A program made the position numbers and the translations under genes. Shown here in pieces: positions 49,000-60,844 of a stretch of DNA of 64,000 nt. A model generated the notes under the pieces. It was not told the DNA's origin. It did no database searches and worked only from the letters and a program-made list of their open reading frames with translations. This stretch comes from Plecoglossus altivelis (lineage: Eukaryota; Chordata; Actinopteri; Osmeriformes; Plecoglossidae), in assembly GCA_036571765.1 (NCBI GenBank), contig BROE01000011.1:5407962-5471961 (forward strand), given 5' to 3'. Positions within the stretch are counted from its first letter, which is position 1. Each line of letters opens with the position of its first letter.

Positions 49000-51589
49000 G
49001 GGGGGATTCTGTATCATCAACACCCTCTGAAAAAGTCAAAACATCTGAAACTAGTTAAGGGGTCTGAGTTCCACAACAACAACAACCTTAAAAAGCAGTA
49101 TTTCTTCTTGCAAGGTAGGCGGCCATTTTTTCTGATGATAATAGTGTTTACAACTGCTAACCTTGGTGTTGTTGAGAATAACACAGAGCAGGTAATGAAA
49201 ACCAGCATTTAGGCTTACAAGCTGTACCTGCAGCGGCAGATAACCATAACAACCAATAAATCTTGGGTATCTGCGTCACCTGTGCCTATTACCGGACAGG
49301 ACACTATCACCACATCCCCATGATCCTCCGCAGCTACACGGTTCTCTGTGAGGCTTGCTGGTGTCTGCGTGAATTACACCATCCATAAAGCTGTAATAGA
49401 GAGCCAATCAGGAGCTCGTATCTGAGCGGCCTTGTGGAGTATTTACCTTTTTATGCGAGTGTAAATTTGACATGAACCAAGGACAAAAGCTCCCCCTGGT
49501 TCACCAGGAGGGAGCAGCTTCTGAGACACTGCTGCCTCATGGGAGATTTGCAGTAACGACACCAGTGTTTTATAGCACTACAGACGTTCTACTGGAACGG
49601 TGATATCAGGAACCCACGTGTTCTTCCTTTAGTCTGTTTTAATCGGTGAAAAAAAAATCCGGACTCAAATCCAACTTGGCTCTTTCACAACACATCTCTA
49701 AATATATCAGCGTTCTAACCCTTCCTGTTTGAGCCTCTGATTGCTCCTTCTTGCAGCTGTCACAATAGGACCGGGTGTGGGCAGGGCCCGAATCATGGGC
49801 TGTTGTTCTAAGCTAATGAGCAAGGGCTCAGCGTGAGCAGCCGAGGTGGGCCCTTTGTGTTGGAGTTGAACACCCCTGTACGTCCGCCCCGCACCAGCCC
49901 CTCTTCCACTCAGAACTAATTCTGTCCCACCTGTGTGCATCGCTAATGTGGCAGAGAGAGGAGGGAGATTCAATTGTGTCAGGAACCTTTTCAGGAACCT
50001 CTCTCTTAATGAGTGTCTTCTTCCTGAGGTGCACAGAGGGAGAGATGACTTGCTCTCAGAAAACACCCACAGACACACACACACCCACAGACACACACAC
50101 ACACATACCCAGAGCAATAAAGTGGATGGAAAACTCTGTCATAACACCGTGAGCTTAGAAAAGGTCAATCGGGTACCTCTTCCAACCGAAGGAGATTTTA
50201 TCTTAGGAATGATCCTCAGCAATTAAAACAGAGAGACACTCAAGAGAGATTCATACGGATGAGAGAGAGAGAGAGAGCGCACAGGAGAACATTCAAAATC
50301 TCCCTGTAAATGTCGCAGTGCCACTTAAGTAAATCTTTACTGTTATATCACAAGCAAACACTGTGGGTATTAGTCATGAGCTAGGTGGAGGCAGGTAGCA
50401 GTGAGGCAAGGGAGGGCATCGCTGTCAGAACAAAGATACTCCTGATTAAGATCTGGCAGGATCATAAATCTACTGCATAACCTGGAGAAGTGCCCCCACT
50501 TGCCAAACTTTTATTGCTTAGCCTAAACTTTCTCTGGGCTTCAGTGAATGAAGCATCTGCAAGAGTCTGTTAAACTTTAGTTCTCCAGAGGAGGAAAAAA
50601 ACCATTTTTTTATGGTATGACTTTGCATTGCAGTCCAAATAAATGACTTGGCATTAGAAACATCCGTTTGACTGTAGACGATATTTTGGATAATGTGGAC
50701 AATATGTTACAAAACACCATGTCCATCAGCGCATTATCTGCTTGAGTGGTCATGAGACTGTGTAGAACGCTGCAGTGCACATCAAGTAGACAAACAGACA
50801 CACTAAAAACACACTAAAGACAGCAAAGGAACTGGTGTTCTCCAGTTCTAGACAGCTGGCTTTTGAGCACCGCTCCTTGTCTGCGTGGCTGTATGGGTGT
50901 CATTAGGGCCTGTTTAGTATGCCGGAGGTGTAGAAGAGAGATTGGCGGTGCACGGGACGCCAGAGCGGGCCACTCCGTCATTAATGCGCCCATCGCTGTT
51001 ATTACAGGCCTAATGACATCGCTCCTCAAAAGGCATGCTGGGAGCTTGGCGGCGGGGAGCCTGGCTCAAACGTCCGCGGGTGTCGACGCCTCCCATCAAA
51101 GCGCATCAATTCTACATGTCTCCTCCAAAAAGTCTGAGCCCCCCAGATAATGTCTTTCACGGTTCAGTGGCGTTACAGGGGTTCCCTCCTGCCTGGCCTT
51201 GAAATGGGCAAATTAATAGTTCCTTTGAAACAAATTGGAATTACACCCCTCGATGCATTAATGTCAGAATGCTGGAGCCTTGACGTGGGGGAGGGGGGTT
51301 TGTGAAGCGACAAGATATAAAGATCCAACAGCCAGTTCCCCCCACACACGCCACAAAACACACACCACACACACACGCTACACCACACAAACGCCACAAA
51401 ACACACACACACACACACCGCACAATCCGCACCACACACACAACCTATGAATGTAGGAGAGACTGGGTGCAGTATGTCTCTGTGTTTCTGGTGCCTTCTC
51501 CCTTTGTAACCCTCCACTTGATCCTGTCAGCAGTGTGGTCTGTTCCACCACTCAGACCAAATCAGGATGGAGGGTTTGGGAATTCATGT

Positions 51590-52556
51590 GACCTTTATTG
51601 ACACTGTCACTTTATTAAGTATCTAAATACAGATTCTTAGTAAACATACATTTAGCTCTGAACCCCCCCCCCGATAAAACGCATTGGTATCACTTCCAGA
51701 GGTAATATATTGTAATTGTATAGTACTGAACGTTGCACCTTTTTTGAGACCATTTACATTTTAAACAAATCAAATAATACTCAAATGAAGTGCTCTTAAA
51801 ATATTTATGTTTGAGGGTACTGACATGTATTAGAATATTATACAGCATATATTAACTAAATCATACAAAAAGTCCTGAAATTTGAAGGAGATACTAGATT
51901 AAAATACAATCGTCTTTGAACTGGTGACAAAAGGACCATGGTTTTCACATGGTGTTCCTGAAACAGTGTTTTGCAGAATGACCGTACATCGCTCTGATGT
52001 GAACTCACCACAGTAAATGGGCTACTGTAAACATTGGACGCTGATTAGTGTATGAAAATAGATTGCGGGGAAAGGTTAAGGTTGGCCTCATCAATCCATA
52101 GTGGCCTTTATGAACATGTCCAACCAGACACTTTCCCTGGGTTGTACTCTGCTGCAGACACCCTCCTCTGGTGCCCCTGGGAACATGAGCTTCTCAGCAG
52201 AACCTTCTGGACAGAACCCCCCCTCTGAATACTGCTGCTTCATGGAGATACTCTGCATAAACAACACATTGTCATCACCCTCGGTACCTCGAGCTCTTTC
52301 CTCTAGAAATACTATTCTGTTGCTTCTCCTGACAAGGCAACACCGTTCACACAACTTTCTTTCCCCCCCCCTTTTTCTTTGTTTGAATATACTGTTCCAT
52401 CGGCTATGAAACTAATTTAATCTCAATCTGTGGCCTGGCTGATCCAAAGAGATGTGCAGCCACATTAGACCCTCTCTGTAGAAAGCAGGTCCTGGGAGCC
52501 GCTGAGCACTGCAGGACTGACCCCCGGGATCTCTAGACGCTCTATCAGCTGCTCTC
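51590..52556 (-). other. 3' UTR of the putative ica1 gene
   Basis: AT-rich sequence downstream (leftward) of the minus-strand stop at 52557. Two AATAAA signals on the minus strand, at 51616-51611 and 51599-51594, mark a likely transcript end. Confidence 0.5.
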
Positions 52557-52631
52557 TCAGTTCAGAATCTCATGCTCTGCCATTTCCTCTTTGATGTCGT
52601 CCACCTCCTTCACCCGCTCTTCCTCTTCCTC
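52557..52631 (-). CDS. ica1: last coding exon of a minus-strand gene, probably ica1 (islet cell autoantigen 1)
   Basis: Behind a CTTTCAG acceptor lies a 75-nt exon reading EEEEERVKEVDDIKEEMAEH, then EILN and a TGA stop (52559-52557). Poly(A) signals follow about 940 bp on. Two things suggest ica1. Human ICA1 ends EHELLNA, close to this EHEILN. ICA1 is also the convergent neighbour of GLCCI1 in vertebrates, transcribed as this exon is. ICA1 is a BAR-domain (arfaptin-homology) protein of secretory-granule and Golgi membranes. No BAR-domain exon is in the window; they would lie to the right, beyond 64 kb. The acidic lead does not match the human tail, so the identity is tentative. Confidence 0.42.
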   Translation of the reverse strand, partial: EEEEERVKEVDDIKEEMAEHEILN

Positions 52632-55447
52632 CTGAAAGAAGAAAGGAGCAGATTAAACTGGTGTCAAATATTTTCTCCTACGGGTTGCCATGACAATCGT
52701 GCATTCAACTTTTGTAGCTGGGTTCTAAACACTTCAGACGCTTAGCTGGGACACCCTGCTCCCACCTGTTTGACAAAGACATGAGGTTGTGGAATTAGAA
52801 GCTGCCCAATGGCTTCTCAGACAGTTGTTCATTTGATGACTGATGACTACATGCAGACAGAGGGGAGGGGGGTCCTCTTCCTCTATGGAAACAAGAATCG
52901 AAAAAGGCCTCGCCTCTGAAGAGGAACAACTGAGGAAGCCTCAGAAGTCATCAGCTGGTCCAGAGTGTGCATGCAGCAGGCAGGAAGGTGCCATGTGTGG
53001 TCTCCTGCAGCTCTGTACCCTTTCAGACTTCCCCTTTGCTATCTGCTAACATGTGGGGGTTCGTCTTCCCTTGGCCTTAAGTCTGTGGAGCTAAGAGGGG
53101 AGAAAGGCCAAGTCACCCCAGGTCTGGAGCTTGGTGCTGGGGGTTATTGGTGTGGCCTAGTCCGCAGAGCTGAGGCCTGGGGTAGGGCTGAGGTGGAGGT
53201 ATCCTCCATTTAACCAGGAGGGTGGAGGCTGGGAGGGGTGGGCATCTTGGCGGCTGGGGTAGATGAGCGCACTGGCAGCTCAGTTCTAGGACGTATAGGA
53301 GTGGATTGAAGATGATCACACCAAGACGGATTGAAATAACTACAGGAATGAATACAAACACACTGTGCCAAGACTACATTTGATATCCTCCTAATCAAAC
53401 ACCATACCTAATTGTGTGGTGCAGACAGGTTGAGACAGGGGGCACACCACAGCCCGCTCTGCGTCCTGACGGGGCCAGGCGAGGGTCTGGGTGGCAGGAC
53501 CCAGACAGAGCCGCCAGCACAGTTAGAGAGGGGGGAGGGGCACGACAAAGTGAAAGTGACATCGGCGATAGCTGCCGTGACGCTTAAACGAGTCTGACAG
53601 ATGCAATTATCTTCTCCTCCCGAGGTTAATAACCACATCTCCTCCTGGGTAACGTGTGATCAGCAGCCAGCCTCGACCGCAGGCCTCCGACACCTCCAGA
53701 ACCGCAGCCTGCAGCTGGGCTACACACACTGTTGGAGGTTAGCGACACACTGCTACACGGATGGCTATAGACATACTCCTCTAATAAGGCCTTCTGGAAA
53801 CACCGCTTGAGCTTAGCTAGAAATACATCATCAGTAAGGTTATTGATTGTGGCCGTCTCTTTTGGAAGGTGTGACTTTTTGATTCAGGGTTCATCAGTAT
53901 TAAGCATTTTGCAGATGGGAGAGAGAAGCTAAAGAGTCTTGACAGGGATAAAGACCAGACTGCACAGCCAGCAGGTGTTTGAAACTCCATAAGAGCAGTA
54001 TAGGTTAAGGAAGGAGGACACTCATGAATGAATGAACATACAGTAGGACAACAGTGGATCTGCTCATTGCGATTAAAACATACCCGTACGAAATGACAAA
54101 AAACGCATCCTGAGTAATGTTACATCCAGATGACAGGGTATACAACCGTCGTGGCTCTCCTAGGTAGGCCAATGACCTATATTCTCAGACCCTGGAGAAG
54201 ATCAATCTACATCACAAGGTTTGCAATCCCAAATACCTGTCTCTTAGCGTGCCGTGTTAGAGGAACTAGACATTGTTCTTTACCAACTAAACATTATTTA
54301 ATGACATAAGCCAACATATTACTTGAAAACATTTCAGCTAATCAGGATAAATAGAGCATTTTAATAGCAGCTACTCTCCCAGGTGGCGTCTGAAGCCGTC
54401 AAAGTACCAAGAAATACCTCTGACTGCGCCTCTAGTAGTAGTGTAGCTCCTGGCAGTGAAGACCTCTCTATGAGCAGTAAATCAGGCCTGGACTTGAGGA
54501 TGGTTCATATTTCATCTCCCCAGTCGCTGGAACCTTGTCTTTAGGTTCCTATGGCTCTTGATATGTGGTAACTCCCTCCCTCCCACCGCCATGAGAAATG
54601 TGTTCTCTTTTTTTCTCTTGAACTCTGGCTCCATTCTACACGCAAGTCCGTAGGGAGGTGGGTGTATAAATCTCCCCAAAGGGATGGCCATGGTGGTGGT
54701 GACGGTGTGTTGGGGGTGAGGGGGAGTGGAGGTCAACAACTCACAAGCCACGCCACCGCATCCTCTATGCCATCTACCACTTCTCCTTGACAAGCCTGCC
54801 AATTTTCCAATTACCTGTGGCACCATTGGCTATCGGAAGACTGGTCAGCTCTCGAATGGGAAACGAGGGGGGGAGGGGCAGGGTCAGTGCATGCTAACAA
54901 TCTCATAAAGCTGAGGCTCCCTCTTTCTCTCTGCCTGCCCTGATTGAGTGTCTGTCCCTGGGGTGAGGGGTGACACCAGGGTTCCTGGCCTCTCAGGGAC
55001 TGATTTGTGGGGCATGCCTCTCCCTCCCTCGCCTTCCTCTCTGCTGTCGCTCCCCTACCGCTGCACCCATGCTAGTAGACAGCTGCCAGTTCCATCTTCC
55101 CATGAAAGGAAGGAATAGGGGAAGCAGGGGAGGCGAGGGAAGAGGGGTTGGGGAGGGAGGAGAGGGTTAAGACTGCGGGAGTATTCTCCGCAACGGTTTG
55201 TGTTCTACTTCTTTTGCCAGGGGGTGGCGCTAACTTTAGAGGAGGAAGTTACGAGGGCGGGAGATTGTCGTGGGTTAGAAGGCTTGTCCTCTAACCCTCA
55301 GTCTTACCCAGGGATGCTGCAGAGATTGCCTCTACAGCCTGCAATTCAATCTCCTGAAGAGATGGAGAAGACACGCTTTTAGTCATATTTTAAATACACC
55401 ACTAACCTGGGGTGTGTGGGGATTTATGAAGGGGTATAATTCCTTTA

Positions 55448-55470
55448 ACACACACACACACACACACACA
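55448..55470. repeat. (CA)n microsatellite
   Basis: About 11 CA units. Confidence 0.93.
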
Positions 55471-55504
55471 AACTCAGACAGTGTTATATTTGCACTGTGA
55501 GAGG

Positions 55505-55860
55505 ATATAATGAGTAGAGAGGAGAGAGAGAGAGCGACAGGGGAGAGGGAGAGGAGAGAGGGAAAGGAGAGCGGGAGAGTAGAGGGAGAAGAGAGGGAAA
55601 GGAGAGGGGAGATGAGAGGGAGAGTAGAGAGGGAGAGGAGAGGGGGAGAGTAGAGAGGGAGAGGAGAGGGAGAGTAGAGAGGGAGAGTAGAGAGGAAGAG
55701 GAGAGGGAGAGGAGAAGGAGAGAGAAAGGATAGGGGGAGAGGAGAGGACATCACCATCCCGTCCCTCTGAGAGGAGGGATAGGGAGGAGAGAGACAGGAG
55801 AGATGGAAGACAGAGAGGGGAGACAGGAGGCGGGGAGAGAGAGAGAAAACAGTCCCCTCG
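55505..55860. repeat. purine-rich GGAGAGGAGAGGGAGAGTA minisatellite
   Basis: About 350 bp of near-pure purine on the plus strand, made of GAGAGG, GGGAGAG and TAGAGAG modules. The long Ser/Pro/Leu-rich minus-strand frames here are a repeat artefact. Confidence 0.9.
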
Positions 55861-57572
55861 TCGACCCCTCCCGCCAATCTCCTTCCATGGCTTCGCAAAG
55901 CCTCTGGCCCTCCCCACTACACATACATGATAATGAAATGCCACATTCTTCATTCTAATTGAGTTGCGTGTTCTCAAAGGGCAAAAGCAGCCGTCCTGCC
56001 TCGCTCCCTGCTGTTCACGGAAGCCGGAATGAGAAGGAAAGTACAGACCCAACCCTAGGTGGCAACAAAAGCCTGTTGTGTACTAATGTGTTTGGGGCGG
56101 AGACCCCCACCGCCTGCAGCAATGGAAGTGCTCCACCTCCCACACGCACCCCCGCCCCCCCTCGACTTCATAGACTGGGATTAAAAATGATGCTGTAAAA
56201 TAAATTTCTATGTACAGCGCTGTGTGTACTTTAATAAGCTCTGGCTTTCTTTATCAAGCTGGCGCAGCCCTCAAAAGAATTAGCAGCTAATTAGTATGAA
56301 TTATTTCCCTTATCGTGTTTTCTGCTTTTATTGTATGCACTTGTTTATGTGTCTACTGTGCACAAAGTACATGTTGCCAACCACGAGGAGTCATCCTTGT
56401 CTTCGTCTCCTGCGATGGCCACTGCATCTGAGCGGAGCGAAGCCCTACCTAAGCCACACGCCGCTCTGCCTCCCACCTGATCACTCAAGCCCTGGGGAGG
56501 ACACTAAGCTCACCGGAGGTCAGAAGTCATTTCCCAGCCTCAGACCCCGGAGTCTAGCTCCACTCAGACCCCAGAGATAGAGCATGGGCCTTGCGTGGGT
56601 GTGAGGGTGGTGTTGAAAAGACATGTCAGGGGTTGGTGGGGAGAGGGTTTGAAAAGGGACATTATGTTTAGGATTCGGGATCATGTGGAACAGTGAATGT
56701 GATATCATTTAAACCAGTTTCTGTGGGTATATGGTACAGGTGGGAGCGTAAACATGTGTGTGTAAGAGTGACAGAGTATGTATATTTATAAAGCATACAC
56801 ATATACTATACTCTAGTGACTGTGTGCACTGACATGACTTAAATAACCTGCAGCCATTCAAGGGATGACACAATGTCATAAACAATGGGATCATTAGTGC
56901 TGTTCCAGTCTTCCATGCTATAGCCAATCAGCCCTGCTCCCTCTGACATGGTTTCTCTCCCACCTATCCCATCGCCTCGCACAAACCAGTCACCAGAAAG
57001 CACAATTAAATTTCATGACGGGGCATATTTGCAATTCCCCATTTCATTTATTACAAAGGGCATTCATTAATCTCCTCTTTTTTCCGAGAAACGAATTTCC
57101 ATTTTAGTGAGGCGTGACAGATACAGAGGTGAACTTACCGCGGGGACGGCTAATTTAATCAGAGGTAAAATGCACAAGCGGGATTTTTTATCCTCTGTCT
57201 GATAAGAGCTGATGCTCCAAATCCAGAATATATGGCAGGGAGAGGCGCTTTCTCTCTGTTTCCAATTTGAGTCATTTAGAATATAGCACTAAATCACAAA
57301 CAAGGCCGAGTGCTTGGTCACTGTGGGCAAATTGGCCGTGTGTCTCCGCTATTACTGCTGAGAAGACAAAACAAATCAGAAAGAAAACGGCAAACTGTCA
57401 GGTAAGCTGAAAAGCAGTGAGTCGTGGTGTTGAGAGATGGCTCGAGTTCAGGTGAGTGTTAGGACTGGGCTATTACAGAGTTATTATATAAGACTAGCTA
57501 GTGACTGATCTCACCAGTGGCTCTAGACATGACACTCCCAGCAGGGAGAGGCCAGGCAAAGTCCAGGTGGAA

Positions 57573-58427
57573 GTGTACTTGTGTGGGGGTGTACCTATGT
57601 GGGGTGTACCTGTGTGGGGTGTACCTGTGTAGGGGTGTACCTGTGTGGGGTGTACCCCTGTTGGGGTGTACCCCTGTTGGGGTGTACCTGTGTGGGGTGT
57701 ACCTGTGTGGGGGTGTGACTGTGTGGTGGTGTACCTGTGTAGGGGTGTACCTGTGTAGGGGTGTACCTGTGTGGGGTGTACCTGTGTGGGGGTGTACCTG
57801 TGTGGGGGTGTACCTGTGTGGGGTGTACCTGTGTAGGGGTGTACCTGTGTGGTGTACCTGTGTTGGGGTGTACCTGTGTAGGGGTGTACCTGTGTAGGGG
57901 TGTACCTGTGTGGGGTTTACCTGTGTGGGGGTGTGCCTGTGTGGGGGTGTACCTGTCTGGGGTGTACCTGTGTAGGGTGTACCTGTGTAGGGGTGTACCT
58001 GTGTAGGGGTGTACCTGTGTAGGGGTGTACTTGTGTGGAGGTGTACCTGTTTTGGGGTGTACCTGTGTAGGGGTGTACCTGTGTGGGGGTGTACCTGTGT
58101 AGGGTGTACCTGTGGGTGTACCTGTGTGTTGTGTACTTGTGTGTGTTGTACCTGTGGGTGTACCTGTGTAGGGGTGTATCTGTGTGGGGGTGTACCTGTG
58201 TGGGGGTGTACCTGTGTGTTGTGTACTTGTATGGGTTGTACCTGTGGGTGTACCTGTGTGGGGTGTACCTGTGTGGGTTGTACCTGTGTAGGGTGTACCT
58301 ATGTGCTGTGTACCTGTGTGGGGTGTACCTGTGTGGGGTGTACCTGTGTGGGGTGTACTAGTGTGCTGTATACTTGTGTGGGTTGTACCTGTGGGTGTAC
58401 CTGTGTGGGGGTGTACCTGTGTGTGCG
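57573..58427. repeat. 15-17 nt minisatellite (GTGTACCTGTGTGGGG)
   Basis: About 54 copies of GTGTACCTGTGTGGGG with a variable G run (2-5) and TAGGGG variants; the last third also has GTTGTACCTGTGG units. Plus-strand frames through it translate as Cys/Val/Gly/Tyr-rich repeats (VYLCGVYLC) and are not credible genes. Confidence 0.95.
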
Positions 58428-58592
58428 CCTCCTAAACGGGCCCCTGGTGCAGGAAGCAGCGGGCCCTGAGGAAGTAGTGCGATGGAGTCTTCATGAGGGC
58501 CAGTCTGGGAAGCCTGAGTAACAGGAGGGTTTCCCCTGCTCCCTATTAGTGTGATTTATGGCATCGATAAAACAGACTCCTCAACCAGGTGC

Positions 58593-58618
58593 TTGTGTGT
58601 GTGTGTGTGTGTGTGTGT
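58593..58618. repeat. (GT)n microsatellite
   Basis: About 12 GT units. Confidence 0.93.
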
Positions 58619-60543
58619 ATTTGAGTGTGTGTAGTAATACCATCCCTGTCTCCTAGCCTCTTCCAGAACTTCCCCTTTCAATAACAGGCACTTTCCACAC
58701 AAGTAGGAAAAAAGGACCAAAGTCTACACCAGTATTAATCATTAAAACATAAACAACAAAATGTGTGGCAGATTACCACAACATCACAAACTCTCAAACC
58801 AACATCTTAATTGGCTAAGTACAGTGTGAGAGCAGAGGCGGAAAATGCTCAAAGTCACCTTTAGGGAAGTGATAAGGTGGTAAGTGCAGACTTGTGTCTA
58901 TTAATAATGCATGTGTGTGGGGGACAGCGGAAAGCACTGAGCTTACCTGGAGCCTCTCTGTCAACTGAGGAGCCAACACTTCCTCTATTCCCAATCTCTG
59001 AACCCCTCGACTAATAAAGCTATCAGCTCAGCACGAGCACGTGCCACATCATACAATACCTTTCTGTCACCAGAGAGACGCTCCACTGTCTTTCTATACA
59101 TCTGTGGCCCTTAGATAGTGGTAGGGCCCCACTACTGATACAAGGGATAACCAGCAAACAGGATAATCCTTCCAGACACCAGCGCCAGTATCACTGACAC
59201 AGTAAACAAGGGGAAACTAAGTGAGTCACCTTTGATAGCCTGAGAGTTGGGGAGGGTGGAGGTGGAGGGGTGGAAGGGACCTGCCTGTTCAGCAGGTCTG
59301 CTGTTCCTGGGAAGGTTCATCAAGAGACTGCAGGTCTCCCAGCCCCATTGGCAGCAATGGTCGTTAGGTCCTCCAGTAAGGAGCTGAAAGAGGACCTGGT
59401 AAGTGGTTGCGTGTAGCGGCCCCCTCGTAACAGCGTTATTAAAATGGCCCAGAGTAATGGGCGTTGGGTGTTGGGAGGGTGTTGGGAGGGTGGGGGTGTA
59501 CACAGGGGACCCCTCGCAGCAGCACACACTCCTGTTTACGCCGCAAATTGGCCCCGGAGAGGGGCGTGGGCGGCAGCCCCGTCTAGTTAAAGTGATGGAA
59601 GTGACTTCTGCACATTGATTTCCCCTCCGCTCCCCCCCTGGGAGTCCCTCCAGGCTAGTTTGGCCCTCCCAGCTAGCCTCTAAATCACACTAAACTGTGC
59701 TTAAACTCTGACCAAGTCTGAAATACAACCTTCATTTATGACTTTATCATGCGTCAAGAGTTCGACCCACCAGAGAGCAGGACTGCACTGGGGCCAATTG
59801 ATGTGGGGCTTGTGGCCTCCTGCCTTCATGGAAGAGGCAAGCAGGGGAGGGACATTCATACAGGAGGACTTTCTCATTTCCCTCTCTCAGGTGGCACTGC
59901 AAATGACAACCATGGCTCATTATACTCTAGAGTATCTTCACATATCTTCTAAGTTCTTTGGTCACAATGGTCATATTTACTGTATTCTCCAAACTTCGAT
60001 CAAACCTTTGTGGGGAAAAACGTTCCCTGTATTTTCTTTCTCTTTTTTCCGTCTCTCATCATCTGAATCTTGAATGCCATTACACCCGATGAGTAATGAT
60101 CCCTATTTTTCTTTCAATTTCCTCTCTATGGTCAAGTCGGTAGAGCGTGACACTTCATTAAGTTAATTAGGCTAACTTAATTACGCTGTTTCACAGGTCA
60201 AGCTGTGAACACTCTGATTGATGGCATTGCTTGTAAAGGTAATCTTCCTCTGAATTGGGAACAGCATCAAACTGAACATTAACTGCGAGCCCTGTAAACA
60301 ATGCCGAACAGAGGCTAGACGTCGAGTGTTTGAGCTCGTTAAAAGTGCTGGTCGCAAATCGGCGGGGGGGGGGGGGGAGTGGGGGGAGGGCGGAGGGGAA
60401 TGGAGGGGAGGGTGAGAGGAGGGGGGGGAGGGGCGCGAGTGTTTAGGGCCAAAGTTTAATAATAAAGGCAGACACGTGGTTATTGAGTGGATAAAATCGG
60501 AGAAATGATAATGGAAGAAAGCATCTAAAAGTATAATTTTCAA

Positions 60544-60844
60544 NNNNNNNNNNNNNNNNNNNNNNNNNNNNNNNNNNNNNNNNNNNNNNNNNNNNNNNNN
60601 NNNNNNNNNNNNNNNNNNNNNNNNNNNNNNNNNNNNNNNNNNNNNNNNNNNNNNNNNNNNNNNNNNNNNNNNNNNNNNNNNNNNNNNNNNNNNNNNNNNN
60701 NNNNNNNNNNNNNNNNNNNNNNNNNNNNNNNNNNNNNNNNNNNNNNNNNNNNNNNNNNNNNNNNNNNNNNNNNNNNNNNNNNNNNNNNNNNNNNNNNNNN
60801 NNNNNNNNNNNNNNNNNNNNNNNNNNNNNNNNNNNNNNNNNNNN
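60544..60844. other. assembly gap (N)
   Basis: 301 unknown bases. The right edge begins with a G run. A very G-rich patch (60361-60433) lies about 110 bp to the left, and a G(15) run lies at about 60982. Frames drawn across the gap are meaningless. Confidence 1.

Larger units (their letters stand above)
41801..51590. other. intergenic region between the convergent glcci1 and putative ica1 genes
   Basis: 9.8 kb with no secure gene. It holds a (GACA)n microsatellite (44103-44147), a minus-strand candidate exon (45059-45200), homeodomain-site-rich stretches that may be conserved non-coding elements (for example 46360-46640 and 50930-51130), and a (TG)n-type array (48468-48999). Confidence 0.6.
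52632..60543 (-). other. presumed ica1 intron, left of the assembly gap
   Basis: No secure exon on either strand. Contents: a (CA)n run (55448-55470), a purine-rich GAGAGG array (55505-55860), a 15-17 nt minisatellite (57573-58427), a (GT)n run (58593-58618), and stretches resembling conserved non-coding elements at about 56990-57290 and 60050-60360. A weak exon-like window lies at 58947-59010 on the minus strand. Confidence 0.45.

Noticed and set aside
48433..49039. Three overlapping minus-strand ORFs of 174-196 codons (HTHTHAYTHT type) and a 169-codon plus-strand ORF
   Set aside because: All frames are open only because the TG/TGCATG repeat contains no stops.
55383..56052. Ser/Pro/Leu-rich minus-strand ORFs of 171-192 codons
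   Set aside because: Product of the purine-rich minisatellite; two frames are open at once.
57517..58521. Cysteine-rich plus-strand ORFs up to 170 codons, at first sight a secreted Cys-repeat protein
   Set aside because: The frames are a tandem minisatellite read in different registers. Unit length changes through G-run slippage, which would not be tolerated in a real gene, and there is no signal peptide or stable period.
60130..60175. tRNA-like D-arm sequence (AAGTCGGTAGAGCGTGA)
   Set aside because: No matching T-arm (GGTTCGAAT-like) or acceptor stem within 80 bp.
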